A stretch of DNA of 64,000 nucleotides, taken from contig CAUJNA010000191.1 of NCBI GenBank assembly GCA_963377175.1, positions 1,335,039-1,399,038 of the forward strand, written 5' to 3'. The DNA is from Effrenium voratum. Taxonomy: Eukaryota; Sar; Dinophyceae; Suessiales; Symbiodiniaceae. The translations under genes were made by a program, and so were the position numbers. The notes under the pieces were generated by a model. The model was given only the letters and a program-made list of their open reading frames with translations. It had not been told where the DNA came from and searched no databases. Positions 10,955 through 22,500 of this stretch are shown piece by piece (within the stretch, counting starts at the first letter, position 1; each line of letters opens with the position of its first letter).

Positions 10955-11057
10955 CTAGGTCTTACAGTAGAGAGGTTAGAATAAGGGTACCCTTTTTTCT
11001 GTAGCCTCCTTGAGGGGAACCCTAACCCAAAAAAGGGTAAAAGGGCACTACTGGGGG
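10955..11057. mobile_element. Introner-like MITE, family 1, copy B
   Basis: About 103 bp, with ends CTAGGTCTTACAGTAG and CACTACTGGGGG. It is flanked by a 4-bp direct repeat CTGA (10951-10954 and 11058-11061), consistent with a target site duplication. The interior matches copies A and C. On minus, CTAG followed by an open frame makes it a candidate intron. Confidence 0.68.
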
Positions 11058-11084
11058 CTGAACCAATATTGGTCAAAAGGGTGC

Positions 11085-11175
11085 CACTCATCCTGACCCG
11101 CCCACTTGCTTGCTGCGGGGCCAGCTGCTCTTCTGATGGCGAGGGCCGAAAACTGGCAAGCCGAGAGCCCTTGAA
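11085..11175 (-). CDS. Predicted exon before MITE copy B
   Basis: After TTCAAG|G two minus frames are plausible: GSRLASFRPSPSEEQLAPQQ and GLSACQFSALAIRRAAGPAA. Donors GTGGGC and GTCAGG are available, or the frame may run on to the element at 11057. The choice cannot be made by eye. Confidence 0.38.
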
Positions 11176-11179
11176 GTGG

Positions 11180-11960
11180 AGAGAAAGGGTTTTGCATGTT
11201 CAGGGGTGCGGTAAGTCTCGACAGTTTTGGTCAACCCCATCCTTAAACAATTCGTTCCAGTTCCGGGCCCCTTGTAAAGCAGCTGCATTTTGCGGGGTTC
11301 TCAGTTGATTACTGGTCCCATTAAGCCGGCATTTACACGATGATTGGAAAAGGTCGAAAGTGGCAGCAATCCCAACATACTCGCCCGAAAGACCTGGAAA
11401 CAAAAGGCACGCACGCTATTACACTTTCAGGGCAATGGCTAAACGAATCAGAAAATTAAAGAATCAAAAGGTGCTTTCAAACCCTGACCCCAGTGGCTCG
11501 AATTCCCCCTCCTCGGCTTCAACAAGCATGAGATCTCTAATGATGCATCAGTCAGGGCTTTTGTTGGAAGGCACCATGGGGAGGGTTGACTGGTTGACTC
11601 CTCCAACCCGGAAGAAGTGTAATGACCCTTCTTAGTAGGCAATCTGAACTAATGAACCCTTAGCTAAGTAATCTTCGTGATCTTGGTTTAGCCCGAGGCG
11701 AGCTCCCTAGAATTGGTGCAGATCATGCTTTGGACACCCCCCGCGAACAGAAACCTTAGTTAATTGTTAAATACCCCAATAAATATAGCCTCATTCAGCG
11801 TTTTGGCATCTTGATCTGATACAAACTCATCATCGCCCAATTCGCTATATGAGCTCAGGAAACCCTCAAAATGGTGGGGTGCTGCGTTGGCTCTCCTTTA
11901 AATCCACCCGTAACATGGCACCACAAAAAAACGACACGCCCATGACATTGCATCGAGAAG
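11180..11960. other. Presumed intron, nothing recognised
   Basis: Short open frames only. No repeat or coding island was identified. Confidence 0.35.
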
Positions 11961-11967
11961 GGCTCAC

Positions 11968-12044
11968 TTCATGCCTTCATGCCCGCGCCTGAGCTGCGCC
12001 TGCAGCGCGGCGGCGCCCTCGCGGTGCCGGGGCCATACCTGGTC
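11968..12044 (-). CDS. Predicted exon, helical segment
   Basis: Reads DQVWPRHREGAAALQAQLRR, then GHEGMK. The acceptor is CTTTTCTGTGAG|G with a pyrimidine tract and the donor is GTGAGC. The length of 77 nt gives phase 0 to 2. No family is recognised. Confidence 0.5.
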
Positions 12045-12829
12045 CTCACAGAAAAGCTGGGGGGGGGGTGGCGGGTTGGACGGCTGGGGTATAAACACAG
12101 AGGTGGATCTCCCGGTTTGGAGGAAATCCATAACCAAGAAGGCAGGTCATCAGGGCCCGCGAACGAGGTGCAAGCTCAAGGTTCACATGTTGCATGGCTT
12201 CGAGGCGGAGGTATGTCGACTCCTGCGCGACACACTCAGCAGCAAACTTATTCGCCAGGCCGGAAAACTCCCCAAGAAGACCCAGTGCTAGAAAAAGGAC
12301 TCTTTTGGGTTGACAAATTGTTGAATGGAAGCCCGCCAAGCAAAAAGGAACAAAGGGTGCTTCGAAACTAGGGTACCTCAGCTCCTCTGCGCAAGCAAAG
12401 ATCCTACAGTTGATACTGGACCGTACTTAGTGGTTCGTAAAGCAAAGGCGCTTAGGTCTAAAGACTTCACGAAAAACCAGATCTCAAACGACTCCCTGCC
12501 TGCAGGTCTGCAGGCACGTCAGAAGCCTCAGCGCAAATCTTCGTGACACTGAATGGTACCAGTAAAACCTTCTGGAAACCCCTCAGACAGGCCCTACAAG
12601 ACTAATGCACGACATAAACCTCACATGTGAGCGTCTGTGCAGATGAGCGTGCCTAGGGCCACGACAAAGGCCCCGGGGCTCATTAGGAAAAAATGTCGGC
12701 AAAGTGAAGCAACAAAACCAACAAGAAGAGACCGTGCCAAGAAAAACAAGGCAACCACGAACGAATCCCAAGCTGCCCCAGCGGGGCGCATGGCGACTCA
12801 AAACCAAGAGACGGAAACACACACACACA

Positions 12830-13435
12830 CACACAAAGCTCCAAGCTGCGCACAGCGGCGTGCGTGGGGTAGGACACCCGGGCGACAGGCCCACAGCGAC
12901 AGCAAAAACAACCGGGAAGGAGCAAGAAACGACCTCGACCCCAAGCTGTCAACCCATAGCAGTCGAGACAACGCAAACAGGCAAAACCACATGGCTGCAC
13001 AGCTGGTCCCAGAGAGAGAGAGAGAGAGAGACAGACGGACTCAGAGAAACACGCAGAGACGCACTGAGACGCTAGAGACACACAAAGACATACAGAGACG
13101 CACAGAGACGCACAGAGACGCACAGAGACACACAGAGACACACAGAGACACACAGACACACACACACACAGAGACACACGGAGAGACGCACACAGACACA
13201 CAAAGACACACGGAGGCACACAGAGACACAGAGAGACACAGAGAGAGACACACACAGAAATACGCAGAGCCACACAGAGACACAGAGAGACACACACACA
13301 CAGAAGTACGCAGAGACACACAGAGACACAGACTGAGACACTCAGAGACAGCAGGGACACACAGAGACACACAAAGAGACGCACAGAGACACTGAGAGAC
13401 ACACAAACACACAGAGAGACAGAAAGAGACACGCA
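12830..13435. repeat. CA and CACAGAGAC-type degenerate array
   Basis: An AC tract at about 12818-12833 is followed by AG repeats and about 420 bp (13010-13435) of degenerate ACACAGAGAC-like units. Long frames on both strands here are translations of the repeat, not genes. Confidence 0.85.
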
Positions 13436-13517
13436 TGCACAGCCCAGGGCTTGGCCTAAAGAACCCGACCCCTGAGTCTCACTCCAGGCGGTTCTGCAAA
13501 AAGTGAAGCTCTCTTTA

Positions 13518-13582
13518 TGGGTATGAAAAAGGATCCTGAGGGATCCGGGGGTCTGCATAGGGATCATGACCCTTAGGGTAAC
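13518..13582 (-). CDS. Candidate exon on the 3' side of introner copy C
   Basis: Directly after the element and its TAG the minus frame reads YPKGHDPYADPRIPQDPFSY, then stops at 13515-13517. It is in the same frame as the 13693-13862 exon once the element is removed. The 3' end is undecided; AG|GA inside could be a GA donor. Confidence 0.42.
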
Positions 13583-13695
13583 CTACTAGGTCCTCCAGTG
13601 CAAAAAATAATAAGGGTACCCTGTTTTCTGTCGTCTATTTTAGGGGAACCCTCCCAACCAAAAAAGTTGGTAAAAGGGCACTAACGGGGGACCTA
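13581..13695. mobile_element. Introner-like MITE, family 1, copy C, with 5-bp TSD
   Basis: The element at 13586-13690 (105 bp) is flanked by ACCTA on both sides (13581-13585 and 13691-13695). Ends are CTAGGTCCTCCAGTG and CACTAACGGGGG. On minus the duplicated target is TAGGT. Splicing from TAG|GT of the first copy to TAG|GT of the second removes 110 bp and rebuilds the single-copy target exactly, with the flanking frame staying open. This is the textbook layout of an introner. Confidence 0.75.
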
Positions 13696-13862
13696 GCCAA
13701 AAACGGACCCCTGGGCCTTTCGGCCAGGAGGCTTTCAGGAAGCGGAGGCCCAGCGCTGCCGCCTCCGTGGTCCAGCGGGGGCCCAGGCCCCCCACGGCCG
13801 AGCTGAGCGCTCGGTACCGCGCCGCCGCCTCGGAGCGCGCGCCGAGTTTTCGCGCGCCCGAG
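13693..13862 (-). CDS. Predicted exon, Ala-rich helical segment
   Basis: Reads ARSEAAARYRALSSAVGGLG, then PRWTTEAAALGLRFLKASW. The upstream tract CCCCTTCCCCTTGGCCTGAG is an excellent acceptor. The exon can end at GTCCGT (13709) or run to the AG|GT made by introner copy C (13693). Third positions are strongly GC. No family is recognised; the helix spacing is similar to block 2. Confidence 0.55.
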
Positions 13863-13924
13863 CTCAGGCCAAGGGGAAGGGGTCAGAAACGGGAGGGTAC
13901 AACAAAAATCAGATGGAAGCCGAG

Positions 13925-14022
13925 GGGGTTGGTTGCTTGGTTGCTTGCTTGGTTGGTTGGTGGGTTGCTTGGTTGGTGGGTTTGTTGGGTTGGTTGGTGG
14001 CTGCTTGGTTGGTCGGTTAGTT
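13925..14022. repeat. Degenerate (GGTT)n repeat
   Basis: About 100 bp of GGTT and GCTT units. The WLVGWLVG-type translations are spurious. Confidence 0.85.
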
Positions 14023-14382
14023 CGAGGTCCAAAGACAGACTTGCGGGCTCCAGTCACAGGTCAAACATCCCAATGTAGCAGGGGCACATGGATCACACAG
14101 CTTGGCGACTACAAGCTGCCGCAGTGACAAGCAACACAGCCCCGCTGACAAGCAACACAGCCCCGCGCCGCCTGCAGCCGATTTCGCCAAAAACTCTGCG
14201 CAAAGGAATGTCCAGGTATATTGATTCTGGTCCATATTTAGTGAACCTTGAGATGCATGTAACATAACTTCAGGAGATATCCCAGCAAGCCCTAGATGTG
14301 GATAAGACACATTTCCAGCAAGAGGCTCATGGTTGTGGAAAATAAGCCCTCTGTCGAATCAAAGCCTCTAACAACGGGGTCT

Positions 14383-14391
14383 CGCTCTCTA

Positions 14392-14423
<32 letters not shown>

Positions 14424-14535
14424 TCTCTTTCCCTTTCTCTCTCTCTCTCTGTTTCTCTCTCTCTCTCTATATCTCTCTCTCTCTCTCTCTTTCCCTTTCT
14501 CTCTCTCTCTCTCTGTTTCTCTCTCTCTCTCTCTA

Positions 14536-14571
<36 letters not shown>
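14383..14571. repeat. (CT)n array with higher-order period
   Basis: CT tract interrupted in a repeated order TTTCCCTTTC, GTTTCTC, TATATC, giving a superunit of about 64 bp present about twice. This points to unequal exchange or slippage of a larger block. Confidence 0.85.
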
Positions 14572-14572
<1 letters not shown>

Positions 14573-14852
14573 TCGCTGTTCAATAACAATTTCCATATGA
14601 ATCATCAGAGTTCAAGAAACCTTCATGAGTGGTCGCTATAACTTGCTCAGCCGTAGATGTTGCTGGGAGGACTACATGGAAAGCAACCTGAGTTAGAACG
14701 GCTTGACAGGGCAGCAAATTGCTGAGGATGAAGTGGGGCTTGAACTACTTATATCCATATTATCCGAGGGCCCTGCCCAAAAAAGAACAGAACACACAAA
14801 ACCATACCGGGCACACAACGGAAACATTGCAAAAACCCTACAGGGCTGCAAC

Positions 14853-14960
14853 CAGTCTCCGGCCAGCTGCGGACTCCTGGCGAAGCACGCTGTCCTGCCG
14901 CGCGGACCAGCTCCCACTTGGATTCCCCGGATGAAATCCGGATCTTTCCGGTGAGTTGTC
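14853..14960 (-). CDS. Predicted exon, unrecognised
   Basis: Reads GKIRISSGESKWELVRAAGQ, then RASPGVRSWPET, from AG|G to GTTGCA. A second frame is open, and the plus strand reads AADSWRSTLSCRADQLPLGF, so frame and strand are moderately uncertain. Confidence 0.4.
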
Positions 14961-15442
14961 CTTTCAACTGCTTCCAAACACAAGTTCCTTAAAGGTCTGG
15001 CTACGATACTTCGATTCAGGGGCTTCGTTTTCCTGGGCACACCCAGGAAAATCTCTCTGATTCATTTCAGCAATCGGCGGATCAAGCTGGGGATCCTCCC
15101 TCACTCTCCATGGAGTTGCGCTGGAAATCCTGATCGCTTGTGCTTGCATACGGCCTATGCAAGGTGATTTTTAACATCCGGGTTGTCTCCCCGTCCTGAC
15201 CATGCAAATTTATCGCCTGCTGTTAATTGCCGGAAGTACCCAGTTGCCCGGTGACCCTAGCCCGCTTTTGGCCACTTCTAGTGAGGAACCCACCAAAACA
15301 CCTTGGGGAACAAAGGTGATGCTGCACTAAACACTGAACAAAAGCAACGGATTGATTTCTACATACATGATTGCTTTGTTAAGAAACAAACCCCGCCCCC
15401 GAAGCAAACACATAATTATGGGGCTGGTGGAAGTTGGCAGAC

Positions 15443-15507
15443 GGGGTATGCGCTGGGCCCCTCTCCTGGGCGACTGCCACCACCAAATCGCTCTCATTGC
15501 GGAGCTC
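15443..15507 (-). CDS. Predicted exon, unrecognised
   Basis: After TTACGTTACGCAG|G the reading is ELRNESDLVVAVAQERGPAH, with donor GTCTGC. The plus strand is also open (RRGMRWAPLLGDCHHQIALI). Minus is preferred for its splice sites and agreement with neighbours. Confidence 0.38.
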
Positions 15508-15649
15508 CTGCGTAACGTAAACCAACCCCGATTTGCAACAAGGGCCCAGAAGTCAAATATCGGATCCTTTTTTTGGACTCCACTTTTGGTTGGCCCCAGA
15601 AATAAAGGCGAACTGCTTGCGCCTCTGATAATATGAATTCAAGTTGAAC

Positions 15650-15675
15650 ATGGACCCTTTGGTGGACATCATTTA
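15650..15675 (+). repeat. Dispersed 26-bp core repeat, copy 2
   Basis: Contains GGACCCTTTGGTGGACATCA, the same 20 bases as at 28357-28380. Confidence 0.5.
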
Positions 15676-16174
15676 CATGAGGGGTCTATGTCCGTCAGCT
15701 TTGTGTGGTGTTCCCTACTAAATCTCACAGCCGCCAACTCAGCAGGCAAAAGGCAACAAAAATAGTGTGACCAAGCATCCCAGGGAGGGTCTTTATAGCA
15801 GCCATGGTTCCCTGAACATACCCGTGCAAAGCGATCGACCCCTGCATGCACCCCCCCAAAGCCACTTGAACGAAGGAGCATAGAACTATGCCTATGCTTG
15901 CTTGCAAGGGCCGGAGGTCTGACTCCAGGGAACGGCTTGCCTAAAAACATTGGAAACGACCACAGGGAACTGAACCGGAGTGGCTTGTCAAACGAACGTT
16001 GCCTGAAAACTCGGGGATCAACCTTTTGAAGCACGTGAATCCTGCTCCACCCCTGCCCAAACTAACTCCAACCCCAACCCAACCCTTGGCATGTTCCTCA
16101 GGACACACGTGCCGCTCCCAGTGACCCTGGCTCACAAAGAAGTGGAACGCGATTGAGGCCAAACAAGCGCGACT

Positions 16175-16522
16175 TTAATGGTGCCACTGAAATCTGGGTA
16201 TCAAACAGGCCTCCCGCTTGAGCTGTTTGAGCCGCGCTGACACTGCGCCCACCGCGCAGTAGGACACTGCGCCGAGCCCTTGGCTCCTCCAAGAATTGGT
16301 CCAGCCATGTGGCGAAGGGCCGTGCCAGGTCAATTGCCCAAGGCTCGCCTCAATGGGCTGAGCCAGCGAGTCATCCCACTGACATGTTCGCAAAGCCATG
16401 ATCGCGGCCACTCCGTGAGCTGAATCAAAGAAACCTGTAGTGGATACTTCCAAGTGTGCAGGGACCTCACAAGTGTTTAATTGAAGAGCTGCGCGCGAAT
16501 CAACAACAAACAGATTGGCCAT
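16175..16522 (-). CDS. Open frame, unrecognised, uncertain
   Basis: A 115-codon open frame from ATG, containing CQWDDSLAQPIEASLGQLTW and AVGAVSARLKQLKREACL. No motif is identified. Stop codons are scarce in this DNA, so length alone is weak evidence. Confidence 0.25.
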   Translation of the reverse strand: MANLFVVDSRAALQLNTCEVPAHLEVSTTGFFDSAHGVAAIMALRTCQWDDSLAQPIEASLGQLTWHGPSPHGWTNSWRSQGLGAVSYCAVGAVSARLKQLKREACLIPRFQWHH

Positions 16523-16944
16523 TCAGCCTGATTAGGGGCCACTCGTCAGTTTGAAAGCCAGCATGAACCCCTTTAACTTGAAACACAGCACGCTTTGCTC
16601 ATGATTGATAGGAACAACAGCAACCTTTTACCCTCATTTAGTTGCCCAGTGGCCCTGGTAGAAGAAGGGGACCCTTTCTTGGAGTTGACCATGTTTAGCA
16701 GAACACTCGCCAAGCAAAATGGGACAAACGGTGCGGGATTGTTGAATCATCGCTGGCCGGGCCGCTTGCAGCAACTTACCCATGGATTGCCTAAGCGTCA
16801 TCTCCTTAACTGCCGTGAGTTTGCTGGTTGCTCTGGCTGAAGCCTAGCTCCCCATGTGTCAAAACCCAGCTCCCCGGATTTTGCGGGGGAATTTTTCATC
16901 CCGCCCTTGGCTCCCCCTTGGCTCCCATGGCAACCGTCGCATAC

Positions 16945-17050
16945 CGTCGCCCTTGGCTCCAAGCTGAGACGCTGCACTCCGTGAGGGCCGGCTCCGTGGA
17001 GTTCACCAGCCGCATCCACTGCTGCCTCGCCCGCTCCGCGTCTCGCCCCG
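16945..17050 (-). CDS. Predicted exon, helical-repeat-like
   Basis: Reads GRDAERARQQWMRLVNSTEP, then ALTECSVSAWSQGRR, with 31 of 36 third positions G or C. The donor is GTATGC and the acceptor is TGGAG|C. The helix-turn-helix spacing is compatible with PPR/OPR-type repeats but not diagnostic. Confidence 0.5.
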
Positions 17051-17235
17051 CTCCAGGCGGGTTGGGCGTGCCGAGTTTAACGCGCGCGCGCACTTGTGGC
17101 TTCTTATGACTTCTCCTGAGTCTTAACCCGGATTCAGGAAGGCAGCAATCGTGCTGCTTTTCTCCGGGTCCATTTCACGTGGGTTTGGGTTGGGTTTAGA
17201 GTGGGTGCAGGGTGTAGGTTTAGGGGGGTAGGGGT

Positions 17236-17303
17236 TTGGTGGGTGCTTGCTTGCTTGCTTGCTTGCTTGCTTCCTTCCTTCCTTCCTTCCTTCCTTCCTT
17301 GCT
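17236..17303. repeat. (GCTT)n(CCTT)n microsatellite
   Basis: About seven GCTT units are followed by about eight CCTT units. Confidence 0.9.
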
Positions 17304-17653
17304 TTTCTGCCGGTGGAAACACATCCTTATCCAGTGGGATAAACATGTCGTAACAAATATAGAACAAATTCAGAAATCCTGGTCGATTTGTAGGAGATGT
17401 CCTGCTTCAAAAGGAACCCTTGGCTTATTGTTGGCAAACACTCATCCCTGGGAAGCATGGGGCGCAACAGACCTTTTCTTGGGTGCTGGGTAACCACGCG
17501 CATGTTCAGGGGCAACTAGAATCTGCGCTCCCATTTGCGCCATGAAGGACATGGAGCACAATAAAACCAATAAACAAACAAATATGGAGGAATCTCCCTT
17601 TGGGGCACCACTGTCAGGAGGGGCCAAATTGTAGTCCCTTCTGATTTGCACAC

Positions 17654-17690
17654 CGAGGCGCTTGGACAACTCTACCGCGTCACCCTTTGC
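17654..17690 (-). CDS. Short predicted exon inside a 161-codon open frame
   Basis: Between TATCCCTCAG|G and GTGTGC the reading is AKGDAVELSKRL. The surrounding minus frame (17442-17927) is open for 161 codons and contains DLEAFACTFFAWQLVCSIPQ and a hydrophobic stretch near 17540, so the coding part may be longer. No family is recognised. Confidence 0.33.
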
Positions 17691-18073
17691 CTGAGGGATA
17701 GAACACACGAGTTGCCACGCGAAGAAAGTACAAGCAAAAGCTTCCAGGTCGTCAGGAGATGTAGAGAGAGGAAACCAAAGACAACCCACCCCAGAAACGC
17801 ACCTTTGCGGGGCTAGCGGGGGCCCTGATGTCTTTGCTGACCTCAATTCAAGCAAGCTGAATTCGAATTGGCTGAGGAGCATGCTCGAACTGCCAAGCAA
17901 AATCAATAGTGCATAATTCAATTGCACAAAGATGTTTCAAGGAACTTGCCGTGCGGAAAGTCTCCGCAACTCGTGCTGTGTAGCCGCATGCCCTTCACTG
18001 CTTCAAGCCCGGAGACATAGTCTCGATTCGATTTTGTCTGTGGACGGCACCCATTTGGGAAAGCAGTAGTCTA

Positions 18074-18826
18074 TTAAGACATTTTATTTGCAATTTCGAG
18101 AATGGCCCGAAACTGACCCATCCACTGAACTGGGCAAACCACATCCAGTAAGATCATCGAACCACACGACACGATCAGCCAGCTTGGACCCATATATGAT
18201 TGCAATACCTCCCTGCTGAGCATGCCAGTGCTGTCGATACGAATGCCAACGCAAACAGTCTGCAACGCACGGGTGTCCCAGTTCAACGATGCTTCCTCAT
18301 GCTGGGAGAAGCACTGTCTAATGACCTGCCAAAGTCGACGTTCTTGTTGCTTGGTTCGTAAAGGGACCAGGAACCAACAGCCCAAACAGTCAGCCCACCT
18401 CAAGGCTGCAGCTTTCCGCTTAAAAAACATGACTTCTCTGCGCGTTTCTCCGCAGCTGCACTTCCCCCTCAGACTTCTCTTTGTACGCCGTGGCCTGAAA
18501 GTTTCTGGACAGGTGGAAAAGTGGTGAACCACTTTGGTCAACCCACCAGTTCTCAGGCCTGAGTTACACCAGGGAGCCTTTTGTTTGGGCGGGATGACAC
18601 AAAACGAAACACAGAACCACGGGTGCCGCCTGGCCAGGCCATGCAAGCTGCGCGCCCCGAAAGCGAGAAGTGGCCGCCGCCAGCCTTCGACCGCTACGCG
18701 CGCAAAGGGTTCCCCGTATGTGGGCGGTGGCTTTGAGAGCGCCATTTGCACTTTGCTAACGACCAAAAGGAAAACACACACACACACACATGTTTCTTCA
18801 GCTTTTTGTTGGGTCCTCCCCTTCAA
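18074..18826 (-). CDS. 250-codon open frame, uncertain
   Basis: The longest non-repetitive open frame on minus. The 3' half reads like protein (RRLWQVIRQCFSQHEEASLN, then WLIVSCGSMILLDVVCPVQW). It ends in a stop at 18074. A GC-rich part at 18638-18715 is also open on plus as AMQAARPESEKWPPPAFDRY, with AG|G and a GTATGT donor. It could be a decayed retrotransposon, a single-exon gene or chance; no motif decides. Confidence 0.3.
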   Translation of the reverse strand: MKGRTQQKAEETCVCVCVFLLVVSKVQMALSKPPPTYGEPFARVAVEGWRRPLLAFGARSLHGLARRHPWFCVSFCVIPPKQKAPWCNSGLRTGGLTKVVHHFSTCPETFRPRRTKRSLRGKCSCGETRREVMFFKRKAAALRWADCLGCWFLVPLRTKQQERRLWQVIRQCFSQHEEASLNWDTRALQTVCVGIRIDSTGMLSREVLQSYMGPSWLIVSCGSMILLDVVCPVQWMGQFRAILEIANKMS

Positions 18827-18957
18827 AACATTGCCATATCCAAGCAGACCTGAAGGGCGGCAGGTGGGGTCCCTGTCTCTCCACCCAAATTCATTAAAAC
18901 AATTTCGGGGAACAGACCGTACATAAACAGATCGTAAGGCCCCTCAGAGAAAAAAAA

Positions 18958-19041
18958 AGACACAAACCGACAGAAACCGACAAACACCGACAGAAACCGA
19001 CAGAAACTGACAAAAACTGACAAAAACTGACAAAAATTGAA
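18958..19041. repeat. 10-bp minisatellite
   Basis: About eight units of GACARAAACY, drifting from GACAGAAACC to GACAAAAACT along the array. Confidence 0.85.
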
Positions 19042-19153
19042 AAAACAACAACAAATCAATTTCAACCAGAGATGGCGCCCAATTATGTACTACCAGTAAT
19101 ACCTTTAAAATATTAAAGATTAACAGCCACAAATCAGTGACCAACAAGCACTG

Positions 19154-19537
<384 letters not shown>

Positions 19538-19539
19538 TT

Positions 19540-22500
19540 GTTACATGAACTTAGTGACCACATGAATGAAATGCCAATCGCATTACTAATAAGTATAATT
19601 GACTACGTCAAGACATCGGCCTCAAGGGTATTAGGTATCTTATTGGAAGCATCACAGCGCCTGCAAACGGTCAACCTGCAATCTCAATGATCGATCGGCC
19701 ACCAAGCCAATCAGACTATGAGGGTAGGCGCCAGTCACTATCAAACACTGTTCAGGAATATTTATTTGAGTAATCTCTTATCTTCTCAGGATATTTTCAT
19801 CCATTTTAGAATTATTCTAATGTTGGATGCATTTGAAATGCTAACACGTTGGTTCCGGGGTTCCGGGAAGTATCGCAACCTTTTGAGCAATCCACAACCC
19901 ATCGAAGATTACTGGGTGTTCCATGTCCCCAACTTGCATATGGGACAAAACCATTTGCTGCAGAGGGTGGAGCAGCGGCAAAGTGAAACGACAAGTAGGC
20001 TGTCCACAAACCTGGTCGAACTTTTCAAGGGAAGCAGGAACGATTGGTCATGCTTATGGAGAAAACTTCTGAGGGTGTAGAGGGAATGAGGGGGTTGCTC
20101 TTCTATACCAAGCAAGCCTCTTGATTAACGAACATGACAGTGCAAAGACTTCAAACAGTATGGGAATTGATTAATCTGTCAATGGCAAGGCCTGCCATTT
20201 CAGGGGGGGGTCCCCCAGCTCAGTATGTCCAACCAAGAGCGTTGTAGCCCTCAACGTGTTGCTTCCTGTTGGGCCAGCTCAAAGGCAATACTTCAGAACA
20301 CCCTGCCAGTTGTCCGGTCGTCCGAACGCAAGGAGAATATCACAGAAGGCACAATTGTCCAAATCCCCCTCACATTCAATCTTACAAGGGGCCGGAGGGG
20401 GAAGCCTCGTACCGTAGATTCATACCATAAGCCGAACGTTGCCATCTTCCGCTCACCCGCAGCACCCCAACCAGTTTCATGACTGGCCCGAAACCCCATG
20501 AACAGAAGGTCAACTTCTTCTTCATCCTTTTTCGCTTTCGCCACCCAAACGTTGTACCAAAAGTTGGCGTTTGGTCCAAAGGCTTCGCCTCAGCTGGGGT
20601 TTGCCCCTGACATCCCATCCAAGGCACATCTCCGTGAGGTCGCGGCGCGGAGAGGACAAGGTCTGCAGGCACCACAAAGTGGAGGTCAGCCTCAGATCTC
20701 TGGATCTCCCCCAAACCTGCAAGAAATGTGTGTGTGTGTGTTTTTCCCGGGGAAGCCAAGCTACACTCAAGCAAACAAAAATCGACCCTTGGGGGAATTG
20801 ATCATCGATGAGAGGCTCGGAGAATTTCTGCTATGGAACTCGGGGAGACGCAACCTGGATTGGGTGTGGGGCAAGGGGAGCCACCCTTATTGTGGCACAG
20901 TATTTGCAGGGATCGCCCTTGCAGAGTTGCCTTAAGCAGAACACCTCTTTAGGGTGTCCTTTCATCACCCCAATGGACTTGGAAGTCAAGGTCCCTGTTC
21001 CCTCTGTTTGGCTTGGCCGAAAACACGCCAAAGGAGTCACCTTACCAAAGGGGTCTTCTGGCTTTCGCCACAAGTGAAGTCACGTGATCTGGATTTGATC
21101 AGAAACAAACATGCCTGCCAAAGCTGCACTGACCCAAAAAGGCGAGCGGCAGTGGCAATGGAAACTCCTCCAAGCGGCTCTCAACCTTGGCTGAGCAGCT
21201 GAAGGTCGCTCAACGGTGCCCCACCGTCACGCATCCTTGCAACACCCACGGCACCGCCATGTAGAGCTTCTAAGCGTTGACCGCACCCGAGCAGCCACCC
21301 AACGAGACCCGTCCCAGCGAGACGCTGGGCAACCAGCAACAGAGTCTTCAACATTTGGCTTGTTGCGGTTCGGTACTGCAACATGTCCAACAGCCGGGTG
21401 GGTTGCGCACTCTCATAGCAGAGCTGGTTGAGCAAAAGGACCCATCCAACTAAATCTTCAGAATTTCTCTATCAGAAGATTGCCGATGCCCTGCAAACAA
21501 TTTTAAATGATGTGGCACGCATGGCGCAAGGCAATAATCCCACGAGTGGCAACCAAGTTTCCGGGGCGCAACAGCGCCCCGAGATGCAAACGAAACATGC
21601 CACTCATAGACAAAAGCATGTGGGGGGCATGTTTATGGAGTACCCATGCGAATGCTTTCAAGCAATGTGGACTTTCCTTCTGGTTTCTCAGGTTCCATCC
21701 AAAAGTGGTCCAGCTCACTTTCTCAAAATGCCAGCTTGCCACTGAAAACCCATGCCATCAAGTAAGTCCAGCAACTGGTTGGAGCTGAGCTTTCTGGTTC
21801 TTGGAGCCCTCCGATTCGCTCATTTGTGGCTGCTTCATAGGGGTCATGGCAAATCACCACTCCCAGTGTTGTGCTTCCTCTAAGGTTCCCTTTGCCGTGG
21901 TGGCCTGCTTTGCAAGGAAACAGGGCAACCAGGTCCCATCTTGGGATGGTCACTCCCAAGTCCATGGGATTTGGCTGGAGCCGAGCAGCCAGCTGCAGGA
22001 ACCAAATGTGCTCTGGCGCCAGCTTCCTGCCAACAGATTCTGACTCTCCCAAAGCCGGGGAATTGGCTCAGAAAGACAATCCACAAGATGAATCATTGAA
22101 TCCCTCCCAATGCAACCTGAATCCTTTGGACCCACTGGTTTGGACCATTTCCCCGCGGTTGGCTCTCGTTCATTTCAGGTTTGTGCTAACTTGAACTGCG
22201 AAACGCACAGATTGATAAGATTGATATGGAGTTATGCGTTATGCTCCCTAAACAAGTGTGGCACGCCGCCTCTTCGGCGGGACAACCCGCGACCGAAGAA
22301 CAAAAAACACAAAAAACGGGAGTTCACTTGGCATCACAGCGGATTCCAAGAATACAAAGCAAATAAAGCAATTGACCACTAATTGGCACAAACCAATCCT
22401 GAAGGTGCAACTTGAAGAGGAAACGGTCTTCCAAAGTCAGCTCCCACGTGCCGTCAAGATCCCGTTCAGAAAGTGCGCGTCAGAAAGTAGCGCGGCCACT

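Noticed and set aside
12830..13435. CRISPR-like array
   Set aside because: Units are contiguous and degenerate with no unique spacers; it is a satellite in eukaryotic DNA.
12637..13567. Open frames of 250-294 codons across the CACAGAGAC array
   Set aside because: Low-complexity repeat translation on both strands, with no splice or domain evidence.
21120..21180. PPR repeat relic
   Set aside because: One 20-residue resemblance without splice sites or neighbouring repeats.
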